Positions 6,467-15,819 of a DNA stretch of 29,397 nucleotides are shown here, piece after piece. Made by a program: the position numbers and the translations under genes. Each line of letters starts with the position of its first letter. Within the stretch, counting starts at the first letter, position 1. This DNA is from a virus, in IMG/VR virus record IMGVR_UViG_3300025286_000091, positions 1-29,397 of that record. One strand, written 5' to 3'. The notes beneath the pieces were generated by a model. That model ran no database searches. It had not been told where the DNA came from and saw nothing but the letters and a program-made list of their open reading frames with translations.

Positions 6467-9400
6467 ATGGTAATGTCTGGTGGAATGGGAGTAGGCGCAA
6501 CCTTAGAACAGCTAAGAGAGGAAAGAAAAAAGGGGATTAGAGAACAAAGGGTTCCTCAATCAGGAGGACCACAGCCTTATTATTATGGTTTGCCTACGCC
6601 TCGTGGACAACCTATGCTTGGATCAGCTCCAGCTAGGGATAGAGATTTATGGATGCAGGCACTAAGAGGATTTCCACAACAATTCTTTGAAGAACCTGCA
6701 GTAGGAGCATTAAGATTAGGGGAAAAGATGCTTAATGTAATGGCTGTGCAAGAAGCTAAAGCGCCTTTAGTTGAAAATTATATTGACTTTAGGCAAAAAC
6801 AAGATCCTAATTATAGACCTTCATTATCCTGGGCGAGTGAGGAGTTACAACAAGAATTTAGAGATAGAACTCAGCAAAGATTAGATTACGGACAAAAAAC
6901 TATAATTCCAGCATCTGCTTTTAGCGATAAAACAAAAGTCTTACCATTTACCAACAAAAGTTTAGGTCAAACTGTACAAGATGTTGCTTTAGGGTTCGGA
7001 CCTATAGATATAGGTGTTCCTCTTGCTATAGCTAAATTTGGGCGACCTGCATCAAAGCTTCTAGGTTCAGCAGGAACAGTTTTATCTAATTCTAGTAAAG
7101 GATATTCTTACGCAGCACCAACCCAAGCAGTACAAAAATTAGGTATAGATGCAGCAAGAGGTGGATTAAAAGTCGGACAGATGATTACTGAACCTATATC
7201 AAGAAGTGATAATTTGTTTAAAAGATATTTGGTAGAGCAAGCCGTAGATACGGCAGCAAGAACAGCTTTTGAATACAATCCAGTATTTGGAATAGGTGGT
7301 ATAGCAGCGCTACCTGTAACCAAAGGAGCAATTAGAGGAGTAAAAGGATTATATAAAAAAATAACAGGTCCAACATTTGATGACCATATTCAAGCTGCCA
7401 GAAGCAATGTAGAAAATATTTTAAGGCCTCACAGAATAGAAGGTACGCCTGAATACCAAAAGAAAATACTAGACGAACAGTTTAAGGCTGTACCATCAGG
7501 AGCAGCAGTTGACGAACCTAAAAGATCAGTTGATGGAATAGATACAGAAGTAACTATGTCAGGAGGATCTACTGATCCAAGATTAAAACAAGGTGGAGAG
7601 TTTTATAAATATGACGCAAAGATAAAACTAATTGATGCAAATGATGTAAAAACTTCACACGATCCATACACCGAAACATTTGAACCGTTAGATCCAAAAG
7701 ATTTTCCTACTGAAAGGCAAAACAGAAATAGGTTTAAAGATGCAACAGAAAGAGAAAAATTTAGGGAAGATAGAATACTTGGTTTTGATCCGAACAAATT
7801 AATGTTCGATACAGGTGCAATGCAAACTGGACTGCCAATAATTAGCGATGGGTATGTTGATGCTGGAAATGGTCGTGTAATTGCTCTAAAAGTAGTCAAG
7901 TTAAAACATCCTGAAAAATACAAAGAGTATTTAGAAATTCTTAGAAATAGTTTAAAGAAATATGGAATAGCACCAGAAGAACTTGATAAGTTTGGCCCTG
8001 ATGAAATACCTATGCTTGTAAGAGAAAGAACGACAGAAATACCTGAAGATTTAATTAAAGCCTATGTTGTTGATGGTAACTTAGACGAAATCGAAGCTCT
8101 ATCTGATTTAGAGTTAGCTGACGTAATTGTAGAAGCGTGGAACGAAAATACTCTACTTAGATTAATTCCTACAGGAAAAGGAATAGAAGATACGTTAAAA
8201 GCAGAAAGTAATGCTGAAATAATTACAGAATTACAAACTGTATTAGGTAAACATCCAAGAGCAAAAAATTGGTTTGTATCTGGCAGGTTAACGCCAGAAG
8301 GAATAAAAGTATTTAGACAAGCATTATATGTAAAAGTATTTGGTAGAAATAACGCAGCTTTCTTAATAAACGAAATAGACACATTACCAAAAGGTGAAAT
8401 TAAAAATGTATTCAATTCAGTAGACGAAGCATTGCCTCAATTAGCAGTAATTAGAGGTCAAACAATTAAATCACAAAAAAGTGGTTTAGTTCAGAGTGAA
8501 TATGATGTTTCAGATAATTTAATTCAATCTATGCAAACTTATAGATCATTAAAAAATGACAAAATTCCGATAAATAATTTTTTAAACCAGTACAATATGG
8601 ATCCAGATATAGGTATGCAGAAACAATTTATAAGGTTGTTTAATGGAGTATCTTCGCCAGATAAAAATGTAAGAGCTAGTTCAAAACAAATTGCAACTGT
8701 ACTAGAAGTATACGCAAAGCAAGTATCTGAAAGAGCTGGACAAATTGATATGTTCTCTGGATCTGCTCCTGATAAATATGCTTTACTTGAAGCAGCAATA
8801 GATCAAACTATGCCAGGAGTATTGCCTACAAGGCAACTTCAACTTGAAATAGACCAGACTCAAACAAAAATTGGACCTGATAATCCTAACTATGATCCTG
8901 ATTTAGATGTAAGCGATGAACTGAAACTAACAGATAAAGAAAAGAAAGTAGTTGAAAAAGAAGTTAGGAAGGAGATGAAGATTGAAAAAGATAAACCTAC
9001 TCCTGCTTATGGTGAAAATAAATTAGAATCTGATAAAAGTCCAAAAAATACTGATGTTTCTAAAGATAATATAGACCAACCTGAAATAGGTACTAAATAT
9101 GATGACCAAATACCTACTTCAGGAGAACAAAGAAATGTAAAAAATGTAGATGAGATACTTCCAAGCACTCCTGAACCACAGGCAATAAAAGCTAGGAAAG
9201 GTAATCGAGCTGAATCAGATATTGTCTTTTCTTCAGGAATTGCGAATAAAACTTTTGGAATTAGAACAATAGTAACAGGTCTGGATCCAATACGTAGAGG
9301 GATAAATTCAATGCTAAAAATAGTGGATATGGCAGGCATACCTGTAAGTAAATATGCAAAACCTGAAAGTTATGTAGAAGGTGTTTTCGATCAAATAAAC

Positions 9401-12400
9401 GATACGATGAATATAGCCGGGGGGATTCGTAGCGTTCTTTCTAAGCAATTATCATTTCAGGCAAAAAAGGTATTCAAGTTTAGAAAAGATGGAGTAACCA
9501 TAGACTACTCTAGTCTAAAGCCAGGCGCACCTAAAATTATAATCACAAACCCTGATAAACCTTTGCTGGGCGAGGTTGTTGAACGGGAAAGGACTTTTGC
9601 AGATACGTTAGCAGCATATCCAGAAATGAAACCATTTCTATATGATGAACAAATTGAATTTATAAAAATATGGGAACTAAAAATGAAACCTATGAACCAG
9701 ACTTATGCTGAAGTTTTGGCAGCAGATGGAAGAAGTTTTAATGAAGTAGTTGGAAAAAGGCAAGACATACAACCAGATGGTATTTATGTAAGCAGGGGAG
9801 GAGCTGATGAATTTTTAGATGAACCATTGAGAATGAGAAATGGTAGATACAAAAAAAGACCTGATTTTCTAGGTAGAGCAGTATTTAATTCTCAGGCAGA
9901 AGGAATATACAGAGGATTTGAATATGATGACCTTGAAACTGCTTTAAATAAATATATCGGTCAAGTTGCAGGAGAATCTTTAGACGTACACGTTAGAACC
10001 AGTTTACGTAATTTTACAGATGCGAATGGAGAAAAATTAGCTTTTTCAGAACAAGAAGTAATGGAAAGAGTTGATCCCGACTTGGCAGAAAAATTAAAAA
10101 TTATAAATAAAAAGAGATCTAAAATGGCTAGGATTTCTAAATTTTACGAAGATAGAGTAGATGACCACATACAAAATATGCACGATGAAATTCACGATGC
10201 AGGTACCACTATAGATGACGTAAGGAAAAATTTTAAAGCAATACTTGCTGCTGGCCCTACCAAGGGTGCGACTAAAGAGGAACTGGAGTTTGCAGTTGAA
10301 CAATTAGACAAGGAATATATTAGCGTTAAAAAGTTAGTTAAAAATTTTAGAAACAAACTGGAAAAGGGTAATGGATTCTATAAAGAGTTAAAAGGTGTAA
10401 AGATAAAAGAACTCGAAGGTCTTTACTTCAATGAAAGAAATGCTAATTCTCTGAGTAAATTTTACAGACATTTAGAAGGTGAGAGTTTTTTTCGGAGACT
10501 GCCTGGTTATGAAAAAGTAAGAATGGCATCAACCATTCATTTAATGACTACAAGCACACTTGATGATTCGGCAGTTCTTATTCAAGGTCAGTACGCACTT
10601 TGGCATAAACCTGAGATATGGGGTAAGGCATTAAAATCTAATATAAAAACAATTATGGATCCAGATGAACTTACAAAATATACTCTTAGTGTTGATAAGT
10701 TAGCTGAAGAAACTGGAGGCTTTACTGTTCAAGAAATGGTTAGGTATTTTGGAATTAACTTACAGGGTAGTGAGTTTACAACATTCTTTAAAAATAGTGA
10801 AAAATTAAATAAACAGATGGATGGCAGAGTCATAGGAAAAATAGAACAAACCCTAACAAAATGGGCATCTGAACTTGATGCAGTAAATATGGAAAATCCT
10901 GAATATGACCAAAGTCAACTTTTATTAGGACCAATAAAACTTGTCAGATGGGGTAGTGCAACAGCTAACAGAATGTTTGACACTATGCTTCAAAGGGTGA
11001 GAATAGATGTAGCGCAGAGGAAGTCCCAAGAATTATTTCAAGCAGGACTTACTAAAGAGCAGATTATCGAAAAATACGCCAAGGGTATTGGCGACTTTGC
11101 TAATACTATGACAGGCACAACCTATATTGACAGGAGATACGGATGGCAAACTGATTTAGGAAGTATACTTCTGTATGCGCCTAGATATTTATATAGTCGT
11201 ATGAAATGGATGGCAATGGCAATGAGAGGTTCTGTGCCTATCGGTTCAAGAAGCCATCAGTCAAAGACAGCAGCATTAACATTTTGGAAGCAAGTTATGT
11301 GGATGACTAATTTGACTGTGATGATAAATGATTTACAAGGTCACGATACAGATTTTAGGCCTATAATCAAGCAACACGATGGTACCTATAGAGTTAATTC
11401 AAACTTTGTAAGGCTAAGAGTAGGTGATTCAGATTTCAACTTGTTGGGATTAGCCACGAAGGAAGTGGCTTTATTCTACGGAATGATAATTCTAGCAAAG
11501 GAAGGAAAATTTGATGAGGCAGGGTTAAATTTTTTAAGACTTAAAGGTTCAGGACTTATAAGAATTGCAAACGACTATCTTTTTAATAAAGAATTTGATG
11601 GAAGTCCAATAAGAAATAAAGAGGATCCTGTTCAAAAAAGAATATTAGACACGATGTTGTATGTTGGAGATCAATACCAACCATTTTCTATTCAGGATAT
11701 ACCAGACAATTTAAGGGATGACAATAAAGCATTAATATTGCCTAAAGCCATAGGCAATATGTTAGGAGCTACTGAGGCTCCATTAAGTTATAAGGATAAA
11801 TTAATAGAGAAAGCTAGGGAAGCTGGTTTGGACTATACCAGGCTAGAGCCATACCGAAAAAGGCAATTTGACCGAGAAATAAAAGACACTATGCAGGACT
11901 ATGATGATGGACTATGGAGGAATCTAGCAACAGAGCTTTTTGGGTACGCATCTCCTCAACAGAGAAACTCCTACGATATAGCTGATACAACACGTTTAAA
12001 TAGAGAGGATGATTTCTACAGATGGTTCAAAAACAAAAAAGACGATAACGGGGATAAATATACTGGTTATGACTTTGTAAATGATATGACAGAGGCTAAA
12101 AATTTTTATTATGGCAATAAGCAGGGAATAGAATGGGAAAGGAATTTAATCTATGACTACGATCAGTCAATAGAAGAAAATGAAGAAAATGTTGAGGCGC
12201 TGAATCAATGGTACGAAGTGTTTGATATATTTTTAGATGAAGATACAAAATTGATGGATAAAAAGGTATTTGAAATTCAATCAGAATTTTTATTAAAAGG
12301 TAGGGAAGTTGTGATTCAGGACAAAGACGGAGAGGATGTTTTAGTTGGTGGCTGGAACAGGGATCAGCTTGCATACGTCAATAGAAATACGAATCTTCTA

Positions 12401-12763
12401 TACCATAAACCAGAAATTTTAACAGAACTAATTAAGCAAGGTAAAAGGTGGAATGTAGGTAAGTTTTGGATAGCTAACTTAATTAAAAGTAGAGATGCAA
12501 GACTAGAATTTGAAAGAAGGGGATCTCCTGGATCAGTAGTAGATCCAAACGCTACCTTTATATGGGATTCAAGACAACCAATACCATCATTTATACTGAG
12601 AGGTGGTCAAATTAAGAAAACTATTAGTAAAATGCCGGAGATGGATTTCTTGCAATATCTTAATATAGATAGAGAACCGGCAGGAGTAGGCGCAGGAACA
12701 AGTGAAGTACCAGGTGTAATCCCTTGGCCTACGACATCTCCATATTATAAACCACCAGAATAA
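6467..12763 (+). CDS. Giant polyvalent protein with DdrB-like ParB domain, putative internal/ejected virion protein (2098 aa)
   Basis: The largest gene of the window, with a strong AGGAGG site 5 nt before its ATG. Residues about 415-680 contain a ParB/DdrB-like domain: a segment with ISDGYVDAGNGRVIALKVVK (the GNGR at 467-470 corresponds to the nucleotide-binding G-N-G/H-R motif) followed by PMLVRERTTEIPEDLIKAYV. DEALPQLA occurs at 653-660. Residues about 840-950 are a charged, Pro-rich linker. Residues about 1345-1620 carry a second module typical of large polyvalent phage proteins: a helix starting MASTIHLMTTSTLDDSAVL, then FANTMTGT and APRYLYSRMKW (from 1571). The rest is mostly helical. 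In the polyvalent-protein model such proteins are packaged and injected with the DNA to protect it or manage the host. Its place between portal and scaffold supports a virion role. Tape-measure function cannot be excluded, but no tail tube genes are seen. Confidence 0.8.
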   Translation: MVMSGGMGVGATLEQLREERKKGIREQRVPQSGGPQPYYYGLPTPRGQPMLGSAPARDRDLWMQALRGFPQQFFEEPAVGALRLGEKMLNVMAVQEAKAPLVENYIDFRQKQDPNYRPSLSWASEELQQEFRDRTQQRLDYGQKTIIPASAFSDKTKVLPFTNKSLGQTVQDVALGFGPIDIGVPLAIAKFGRPASKLLGSAGTVLSNSSKGYSYAAPTQAVQKLGIDAARGGLKVGQMITEPISRSDNLFKRYLVEQAVDTAARTAFEYNPVFGIGGIAALPVTKGAIRGVKGLYKKITGPTFDDHIQAARSNVENILRPHRIEGTPEYQKKILDEQFKAVPSGAAVDEPKRSVDGIDTEVTMSGGSTDPRLKQGGEFYKYDAKIKLIDANDVKTSHDPYTETFEPLDPKDFPTERQNRNRFKDATEREKFREDRILGFDPNKLMFDTGAMQTGLPIISDGYVDAGNGRVIALKVVKLKHPEKYKEYLEILRNSLKKYGIAPEELDKFGPDEIPMLVRERTTEIPEDLIKAYVVDGNLDEIEALSDLELADVIVEAWNENTLLRLIPTGKGIEDTLKAESNAEIITELQTVLGKHPRAKNWFVSGRLTPEGIKVFRQALYVKVFGRNNAAFLINEIDTLPKGEIKNVFNSVDEALPQLAVIRGQTIKSQKSGLVQSEYDVSDNLIQSMQTYRSLKNDKIPINNFLNQYNMDPDIGMQKQFIRLFNGVSSPDKNVRASSKQIATVLEVYAKQVSERAGQIDMFSGSAPDKYALLEAAIDQTMPGVLPTRQLQLEIDQTQTKIGPDNPNYDPDLDVSDELKLTDKEKKVVEKEVRKEMKIEKDKPTPAYGENKLESDKSPKNTDVSKDNIDQPEIGTKYDDQIPTSGEQRNVKNVDEILPSTPEPQAIKARKGNRAESDIVFSSGIANKTFGIRTIVTGLDPIRRGINSMLKIVDMAGIPVSKYAKPESYVEGVFDQINDTMNIAGGIRSVLSKQLSFQAKKVFKFRKDGVTIDYSSLKPGAPKIIITNPDKPLLGEVVERERTFADTLAAYPEMKPFLYDEQIEFIKIWELKMKPMNQTYAEVLAADGRSFNEVVGKRQDIQPDGIYVSRGGADEFLDEPLRMRNGRYKKRPDFLGRAVFNSQAEGIYRGFEYDDLETALNKYIGQVAGESLDVHVRTSLRNFTDANGEKLAFSEQEVMERVDPDLAEKLKIINKKRSKMARISKFYEDRVDDHIQNMHDEIHDAGTTIDDVRKNFKAILAAGPTKGATKEELEFAVEQLDKEYISVKKLVKNFRNKLEKGNGFYKELKGVKIKELEGLYFNERNANSLSKFYRHLEGESFFRRLPGYEKVRMASTIHLMTTSTLDDSAVLIQGQYALWHKPEIWGKALKSNIKTIMDPDELTKYTLSVDKLAEETGGFTVQEMVRYFGINLQGSEFTTFFKNSEKLNKQMDGRVIGKIEQTLTKWASELDAVNMENPEYDQSQLLLGPIKLVRWGSATANRMFDTMLQRVRIDVAQRKSQELFQAGLTKEQIIEKYAKGIGDFANTMTGTTYIDRRYGWQTDLGSILLYAPRYLYSRMKWMAMAMRGSVPIGSRSHQSKTAALTFWKQVMWMTNLTVMINDLQGHDTDFRPIIKQHDGTYRVNSNFVRLRVGDSDFNLLGLATKEVALFYGMIILAKEGKFDEAGLNFLRLKGSGLIRIANDYLFNKEFDGSPIRNKEDPVQKRILDTMLYVGDQYQPFSIQDIPDNLRDDNKALILPKAIGNMLGATEAPLSYKDKLIEKAREAGLDYTRLEPYRKRQFDREIKDTMQDYDDGLWRNLATELFGYASPQQRNSYDIADTTRLNREDDFYRWFKNKKDDNGDKYTGYDFVNDMTEAKNFYYGNKQGIEWERNLIYDYDQSIEENEENVEALNQWYEVFDIFLDEDTKLMDKKVFEIQSEFLLKGREVVIQDKDGEDVLVGGWNRDQLAYVNRNTNLLYHKPEILTELIKQGKRWNVGKFWIANLIKSRDARLEFERRGSPGSVVDPNATFIWDSRQPIPSFILRGGQIKKTISKMPEMDFLQYLNIDREPAGVGAGTSEVPGVIPWPTTSPYYKPPE

Positions 12764-12793
12764 TTGACAAAAGGTTTAAACTAGATTTAGGAT
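12764..12793 (+). promoter_or_regulatory. Promoter for the scaffold-capsid transcript
   Basis: A consensus TTGACA (12764-12769) begins directly after the stop codon of the giant gene. TAGGAT (12788-12793) lies 18 bp further on as a four-of-six -10 box. The gap to the scaffold start is 81 bp, the first sizeable intergenic space after terL, which fits separate high-level expression of capsid genes. Confidence 0.6.
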
Positions 12794-12802
12794 TGTATAT
12801 TA

Positions 12803-12818
12803 GCGACAATTATGTCGT
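12803..12818 (+). promoter_or_regulatory. Small hairpin/dyad in the scaffold leader
   Basis: CGACA (12804-12808) and TGTCG (12813-12817) form a perfect 5-bp stem with a 4-nt loop, extendable by a G-T pair. It would lie at the very 5' end of a transcript from the 12764 promoter. It could stabilise the mRNA or act as a short operator; either is inference. Confidence 0.4.
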
Positions 12819-12844
12819 GTAAATTATTTTAGTACAGGAGAAAA

Positions 12845-13714
12845 ATGACAACTGAAAGAACTTCTTCAGATGCTGTTACTCAGGAGCCTCAACAACAGGA
12901 ATCTGATCTTCTTACCGATACCACTACAGAGGAACAACTTAATACCGAAGTAGAACAAGGATTATCGGAAGGAGCTAAAGAGAATGTTGAATCCGGGGAG
13001 CCTGAAGCAAGCAATCAGGGAGCAGAAACTACAGAGGTTAGTAATAACGACTCTACACAACAACCACAAGAAATTCGTACTTATTCTCACGATGAAGTAT
13101 CGAAAATGCAAAGTAGTTATGATAAACGTGCTTCTGAGAATGATAAACAAGTTTCTCAGTTACAAGAGCAGGTTAATAACTTACAGCAACAGTCAACTAC
13201 CCAGAATCAACAGTATTCAGAGCAACAAATAGTTAGTGCCAGGGATACGTTCATAAGAGATAAAACTCAATGGCTGGTTCAACAGGGAGTAGATGAATCA
13301 CAAGCTGTTACACAAGCAAGACAGGAAGGCGAATCTGCTGCTCAAACTGCTATGGCTCAAATAAGACTTGACCAGGAAAAGCAGTCAATAGAGCAACAGA
13401 AACTAGAACTAGATCGTCAGGCAAAGGTAACTGTTACAAATCAAATAGCTGGCAGGTATAACGTACCGGCTGGCGACCTTGAAGGATTTACTACTCCTGA
13501 ACAAATGGAAAAATACGCTGCTGCTGTATCGCAAACAAATAAAGTTGTTAGAGAAACGACTCCCCAACTCAATACCTCTGGTGACGTTCCACCTGATAAC
13601 ATACCAAGCAACGATGACGACATTATAGGCAGATTCGGTGCTGGAGATCCAAAGATCACTATGGATATGTATGAAGGCGCTATGAGGAGGCAAAACCCTA
13701 ATTGGAACGGTTAA
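12845..13714 (+). CDS. Capsid scaffolding protein
   Basis: A 289-residue acidic protein directly before the major capsid gene, with a good AGGAG site. The first 80 residues are Glu/Thr/Ser-rich and disordered. Residues about 95-200 are Gln/Glu-rich with heptad-like spacing (QLQEQVNNLQQQ, later EKQSIEQQKLELDRQAK), indicating a long coiled coil. The C-terminal 60 residues are again flexible, with a short amphipathic end (MDMYEGAMRRQNPNWNG) that may contact the capsid protein. Composition, size and position match internal scaffolds of tailed phages, which assemble with the capsid protein and leave or are degraded before packaging. No protease gene was recognised nearby. Confidence 0.88.
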   Translation: MTTERTSSDAVTQEPQQQESDLLTDTTTEEQLNTEVEQGLSEGAKENVESGEPEASNQGAETTEVSNNDSTQQPQEIRTYSHDEVSKMQSSYDKRASENDKQVSQLQEQVNNLQQQSTTQNQQYSEQQIVSARDTFIRDKTQWLVQQGVDESQAVTQARQEGESAAQTAMAQIRLDQEKQSIEQQKLELDRQAKVTVTNQIAGRYNVPAGDLEGFTTPEQMEKYAAAVSQTNKVVRETTPQLNTSGDVPPDNIPSNDDDIIGRFGAGDPKITMDMYEGAMRRQNPNWNG

Positions 13715-13740
13715 AAAAAGTTTAAAAATTAAGGAAAACA

Positions 13741-14610
13741 ATGGCAAGTATACAAACAGCCTCTAGTGGTAATTTAGGTTCGGTACAAAGAACTATAATT
13801 GCTCAGATGAGGTATACAGAAGAACACAATATGCCTGTTGTTGGTTTGATAGAAAAGTTTACTTTAGGTAAAGGTGAGAAACAACTGGACATTCCAAAGG
13901 CTGCGCAGGCAACTGCATCAGACTTGGTGGATGGTCAGGATATGACAGATTCTGAAGAAATTAATGCTTCAATAGTATCTGCAACCACCTCTGAAGTTGG
14001 ACTTAAATTCATAATAACCGACAAACTGGCAAGACAGTTTAACCAAGACGTAATGACTGTGATCGGCAGACAAGGTGGAGATGCTATGGCAAGAAAGAAA
14101 GATACAGATGCTATCGCCCTTTTTGCTAATTTAAGCACACAACTTGGAGGTGACGGAGCAGACTTTAGTTTAGCTAATGCTACATCGGCTATAGCAAGAG
14201 GAAAAGGTGACAAGTTTGGAGTTAATCCATTTATTGTTCACCACCCTAACGCTATATTCAAGCTAACGCAGAGCATAACTACGCCTTTGGCTACTTACCC
14301 ACTACCAGACGTATTCAACAAGCCACCAGTAAAAGACTTCTTTACAGGAATCAGAATTGGTGGAGTACCTTTCTTTGAAGATGGAAACATTGACAAAGTA
14401 AGTGGAGTTGACTCTGGATATGGGTGTTTAGCTACTTCAGGTGCTATGGGATACATCACATCTGCTGCTCGAAACGTAGAGCGCCAGAGAGATGCTTCTC
14501 TAAGGGCAACTGAGATGGTTATAACTGAGGACTATGGAATGTTTGAACTAGACGACTCTAGGGGAGCTAGATTACAATATGAAATAGGCAACCACTCAAC
14601 GAGTGCATAA
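13741..14610 (+). CDS. Major capsid protein (HK97-like fold)
   Basis: A 289-residue protein following the scaffold. The start has an AAGGAAAA site. The pattern is that of a compact HK97-type capsid protein: an N-terminal arm, then paired strands (FTLGKGEKQLDIPK), the helix with FIITDKLARQFNQDVMTVIG, a segment DTDAIALFANLS typical of the spine helix region, then the A-domain part IVHHPNAIFKLTQ and IRIGGVPFFEDGNI. The C-terminus ends in strands (RLQYEIGNHSTSA). Many copies would form the icosahedral shell. No delta domain longer than the N-terminal arm is seen, in keeping with a separate scaffold. Confidence 0.92.
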   Translation: MASIQTASSGNLGSVQRTIIAQMRYTEEHNMPVVGLIEKFTLGKGEKQLDIPKAAQATASDLVDGQDMTDSEEINASIVSATTSEVGLKFIITDKLARQFNQDVMTVIGRQGGDAMARKKDTDAIALFANLSTQLGGDGADFSLANATSAIARGKGDKFGVNPFIVHHPNAIFKLTQSITTPLATYPLPDVFNKPPVKDFFTGIRIGGVPFFEDGNIDKVSGVDSGYGCLATSGAMGYITSAARNVERQRDASLRATEMVITEDYGMFELDDSRGARLQYEIGNHSTSA

Positions 14611-14620
14611 AGGATAAATA

Positions 14621-14959
14621 ATGGCAATAGATACTGAACTTAGACAACAGATCAATGCACAAGGCTATTCTGTGGGTGACATCGAAACATACGGTGGCAT
14701 ACCGAGGATCACTTTGTTCAGCGAAGAAGTTGTTACAGACGAAAAAGCACAACCTGTTAAAGATAAGGATGGAACTACCAAAACAAGGTGGGTTCCTCAT
14801 CCAAATCTTCCAGGTGATGCAGATAGTCTGAAAAAGTATCTTAGGAGAGGGTTTAAATTATCACCTCCAGGAGAACCTAAAAGTTCAGATCATCCATTAA
14901 TTAACCCTTCGTTTATTAAAGATGCAACCTTGGATAAAAACGGAAACCCGATAATCTAG
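14621..14959 (+). CDS. Small head-associated protein of unknown function (112 aa)
   Basis: The ATG comes 10 nt after the capsid stop, with GGAT as a weak Shine-Dalgarno site. The product is a hydrophilic, soluble, Pro-rich protein without membrane segments. The stretch TRWVPHPNLPGDADSLKKYLRRGFKLSPP could be a small folded core, and the C-terminus is extended. Its place between major capsid and putative decoration genes suggests a head role, but no family is recognised. Its last 40 nt take part in the structured leader of the next gene: GATGCAACC at 14921-14929 pairs with sequence just past the stop codon. Confidence 0.7.
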   Translation: MAIDTELRQQINAQGYSVGDIETYGGIPRITLFSEEVVTDEKAQPVKDKDGTTKTRWVPHPNLPGDADSLKKYLRRGFKLSPPGEPKSSDHPLINPSFIKDATLDKNGNPII

Positions 14960-15058
14960 GGTTGCATCTAACTGGATGTAACGATCAGACGAGTCCAGTA
15001 TAATATTTTCGACTGATCGCAGGACTTAGAGCCTGTAAAGATTAACCTTTAAGGAGGT
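14921..15058 (+). promoter_or_regulatory. Structured 5' leader of the decoration gene
   Basis: Several alternative RNA pairings are visible. GATGCAACC (14921-14929) can pair perfectly with GGTTGCATC (14960-14968). GTTGCATC (14961-14968) can instead pair with GATGTAAC (14975-14982, one G-U). CGATCAG (14982-14988) pairs with CTGATCG (15013-15019). GAGTCC in that loop (14991-14996) can pair with GGACTT (15022-15027), a possible pseudoknot or competing helix. The very strong AAGGAGGT site (15051-15058) lies in a weak 4-bp hairpin with ACCT (15045-15048). The role is unknown; attenuation, mRNA stabilisation or translational control are options. Confidence 0.5.
14999..15004 (+). promoter_or_regulatory. 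Possible -10 box before the decoration gene
   Basis: A perfect TATAAT hexamer lies 60 nt before the start codon at 15064, in the largest gap of the head module. No good -35 box is found at 16-18 bp (ATGTAA at 14976), so it may need an activator or be chance. Confidence 0.35.
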
Positions 15059-15063
15059 AAAAA

Positions 15064-15819
15064 ATGGCATATCCACTAAGTTTAAATTTAAAACCGGGTA
15101 TGGAAAAGGTGGAAACATCGGCCCAAAAACACAAACTAGGTACTAGAGCTGTCACAGCAGATGGTAGAGTATTTTACTACGCTGAAAATGGTGGCACAGC
15201 TATCGATCACGGTGGTTATCTAGTAGATGGTCTTGGACCAGTTGCTGCACACGATATGGATGTGGCTGCTACTGCTACAACAGCAGGATCAACTTCGTTC
15301 ACAAGTGGAACATCTTTAACTACAACATTAAATCAGTATAAAGATGGGTACGTTTACTTTAACGATGGCCCAGGGCAAGGTGAAACTTACCAAGTTAAGT
15401 CTAATACAGCAGTATCAGGTGCAACAGGACTTTCAATTACTATTGATGAAGAAGATGGTTTAGTGACAGCACTAACTACATCTTCATTGTTTGGATTGAT
15501 GTACAATCCTTACAAAGATATAAAAATCATTGATGGTGACGGAACTATGACTACCGGAGTTGTTGGCGTAACTTGTATGCCTGTAACAGCAGATTATTAC
15601 TGCTGGATTCAGACAGCAGGACCAGCTTCCGTAAGACTAGGTGCGCAAGTAGGTGTTGTTGGTGATGCGCTAACAGTATCGCAAGCATCAGGTGAATCTG
15701 GAGAAGCAGAAAGAACTGACTATTCAGATGAAGCTGACATAGCTAACATTGGTATTGCAATGGGTATACCAGCAGTAGACTCAGACAACCAATGGTGTAT
15801 GCTTAACATAAGGCATTAA
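15064..15819 (+). CDS. Putative head decoration/fibre protein (251 aa)
   Basis: It is preceded by the best Shine-Dalgarno site of the window (AAGGAGGT, 5 nt before ATG), so it is probably made in many copies. The sequence is almost entirely beta-strand-like, low in charge and rich in Gly/Thr/Ala. It opens with LGTRAVTADGRVFYYAENGG, a pattern I recall from putative capsid decoration proteins of environmental phages. It then has repeated strand-turn units such as YVYFNDGPGQGETYQVKSN, a probable beta-barrel centre, and a C-terminal segment with VRLGAQVGVVGDALTVS. Its place two genes after the capsid protein suits a decoration role; a head-fibre protein is the main alternative. Confidence 0.65.
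   Translation: MAYPLSLNLKPGMEKVETSAQKHKLGTRAVTADGRVFYYAENGGTAIDHGGYLVDGLGPVAAHDMDVAATATTAGSTSFTSGTSLTTTLNQYKDGYVYFNDGPGQGETYQVKSNTAVSGATGLSITIDEEDGLVTALTTSSLFGLMYNPYKDIKIIDGDGTMTTGVVGVTCMPVTADYYCWIQTAGPASVRLGAQVGVVGDALTVSQASGESGEAERTDYSDEADIANIGIAMGIPAVDSDNQWCMLNIRH

Noticed and set aside
13409-13747. Two overlapping minus-strand frames opposite the scaffold end
   Set aside because: They are shadows of the scaffold gene with no start signals, and they cross the scaffold-capsid intergenic gap.
14982-15027. Hammerhead-type ribozyme suggested by GACGAGTCC ... GGACT
   Set aside because: The required CTGATGA and GAAA core elements are absent.
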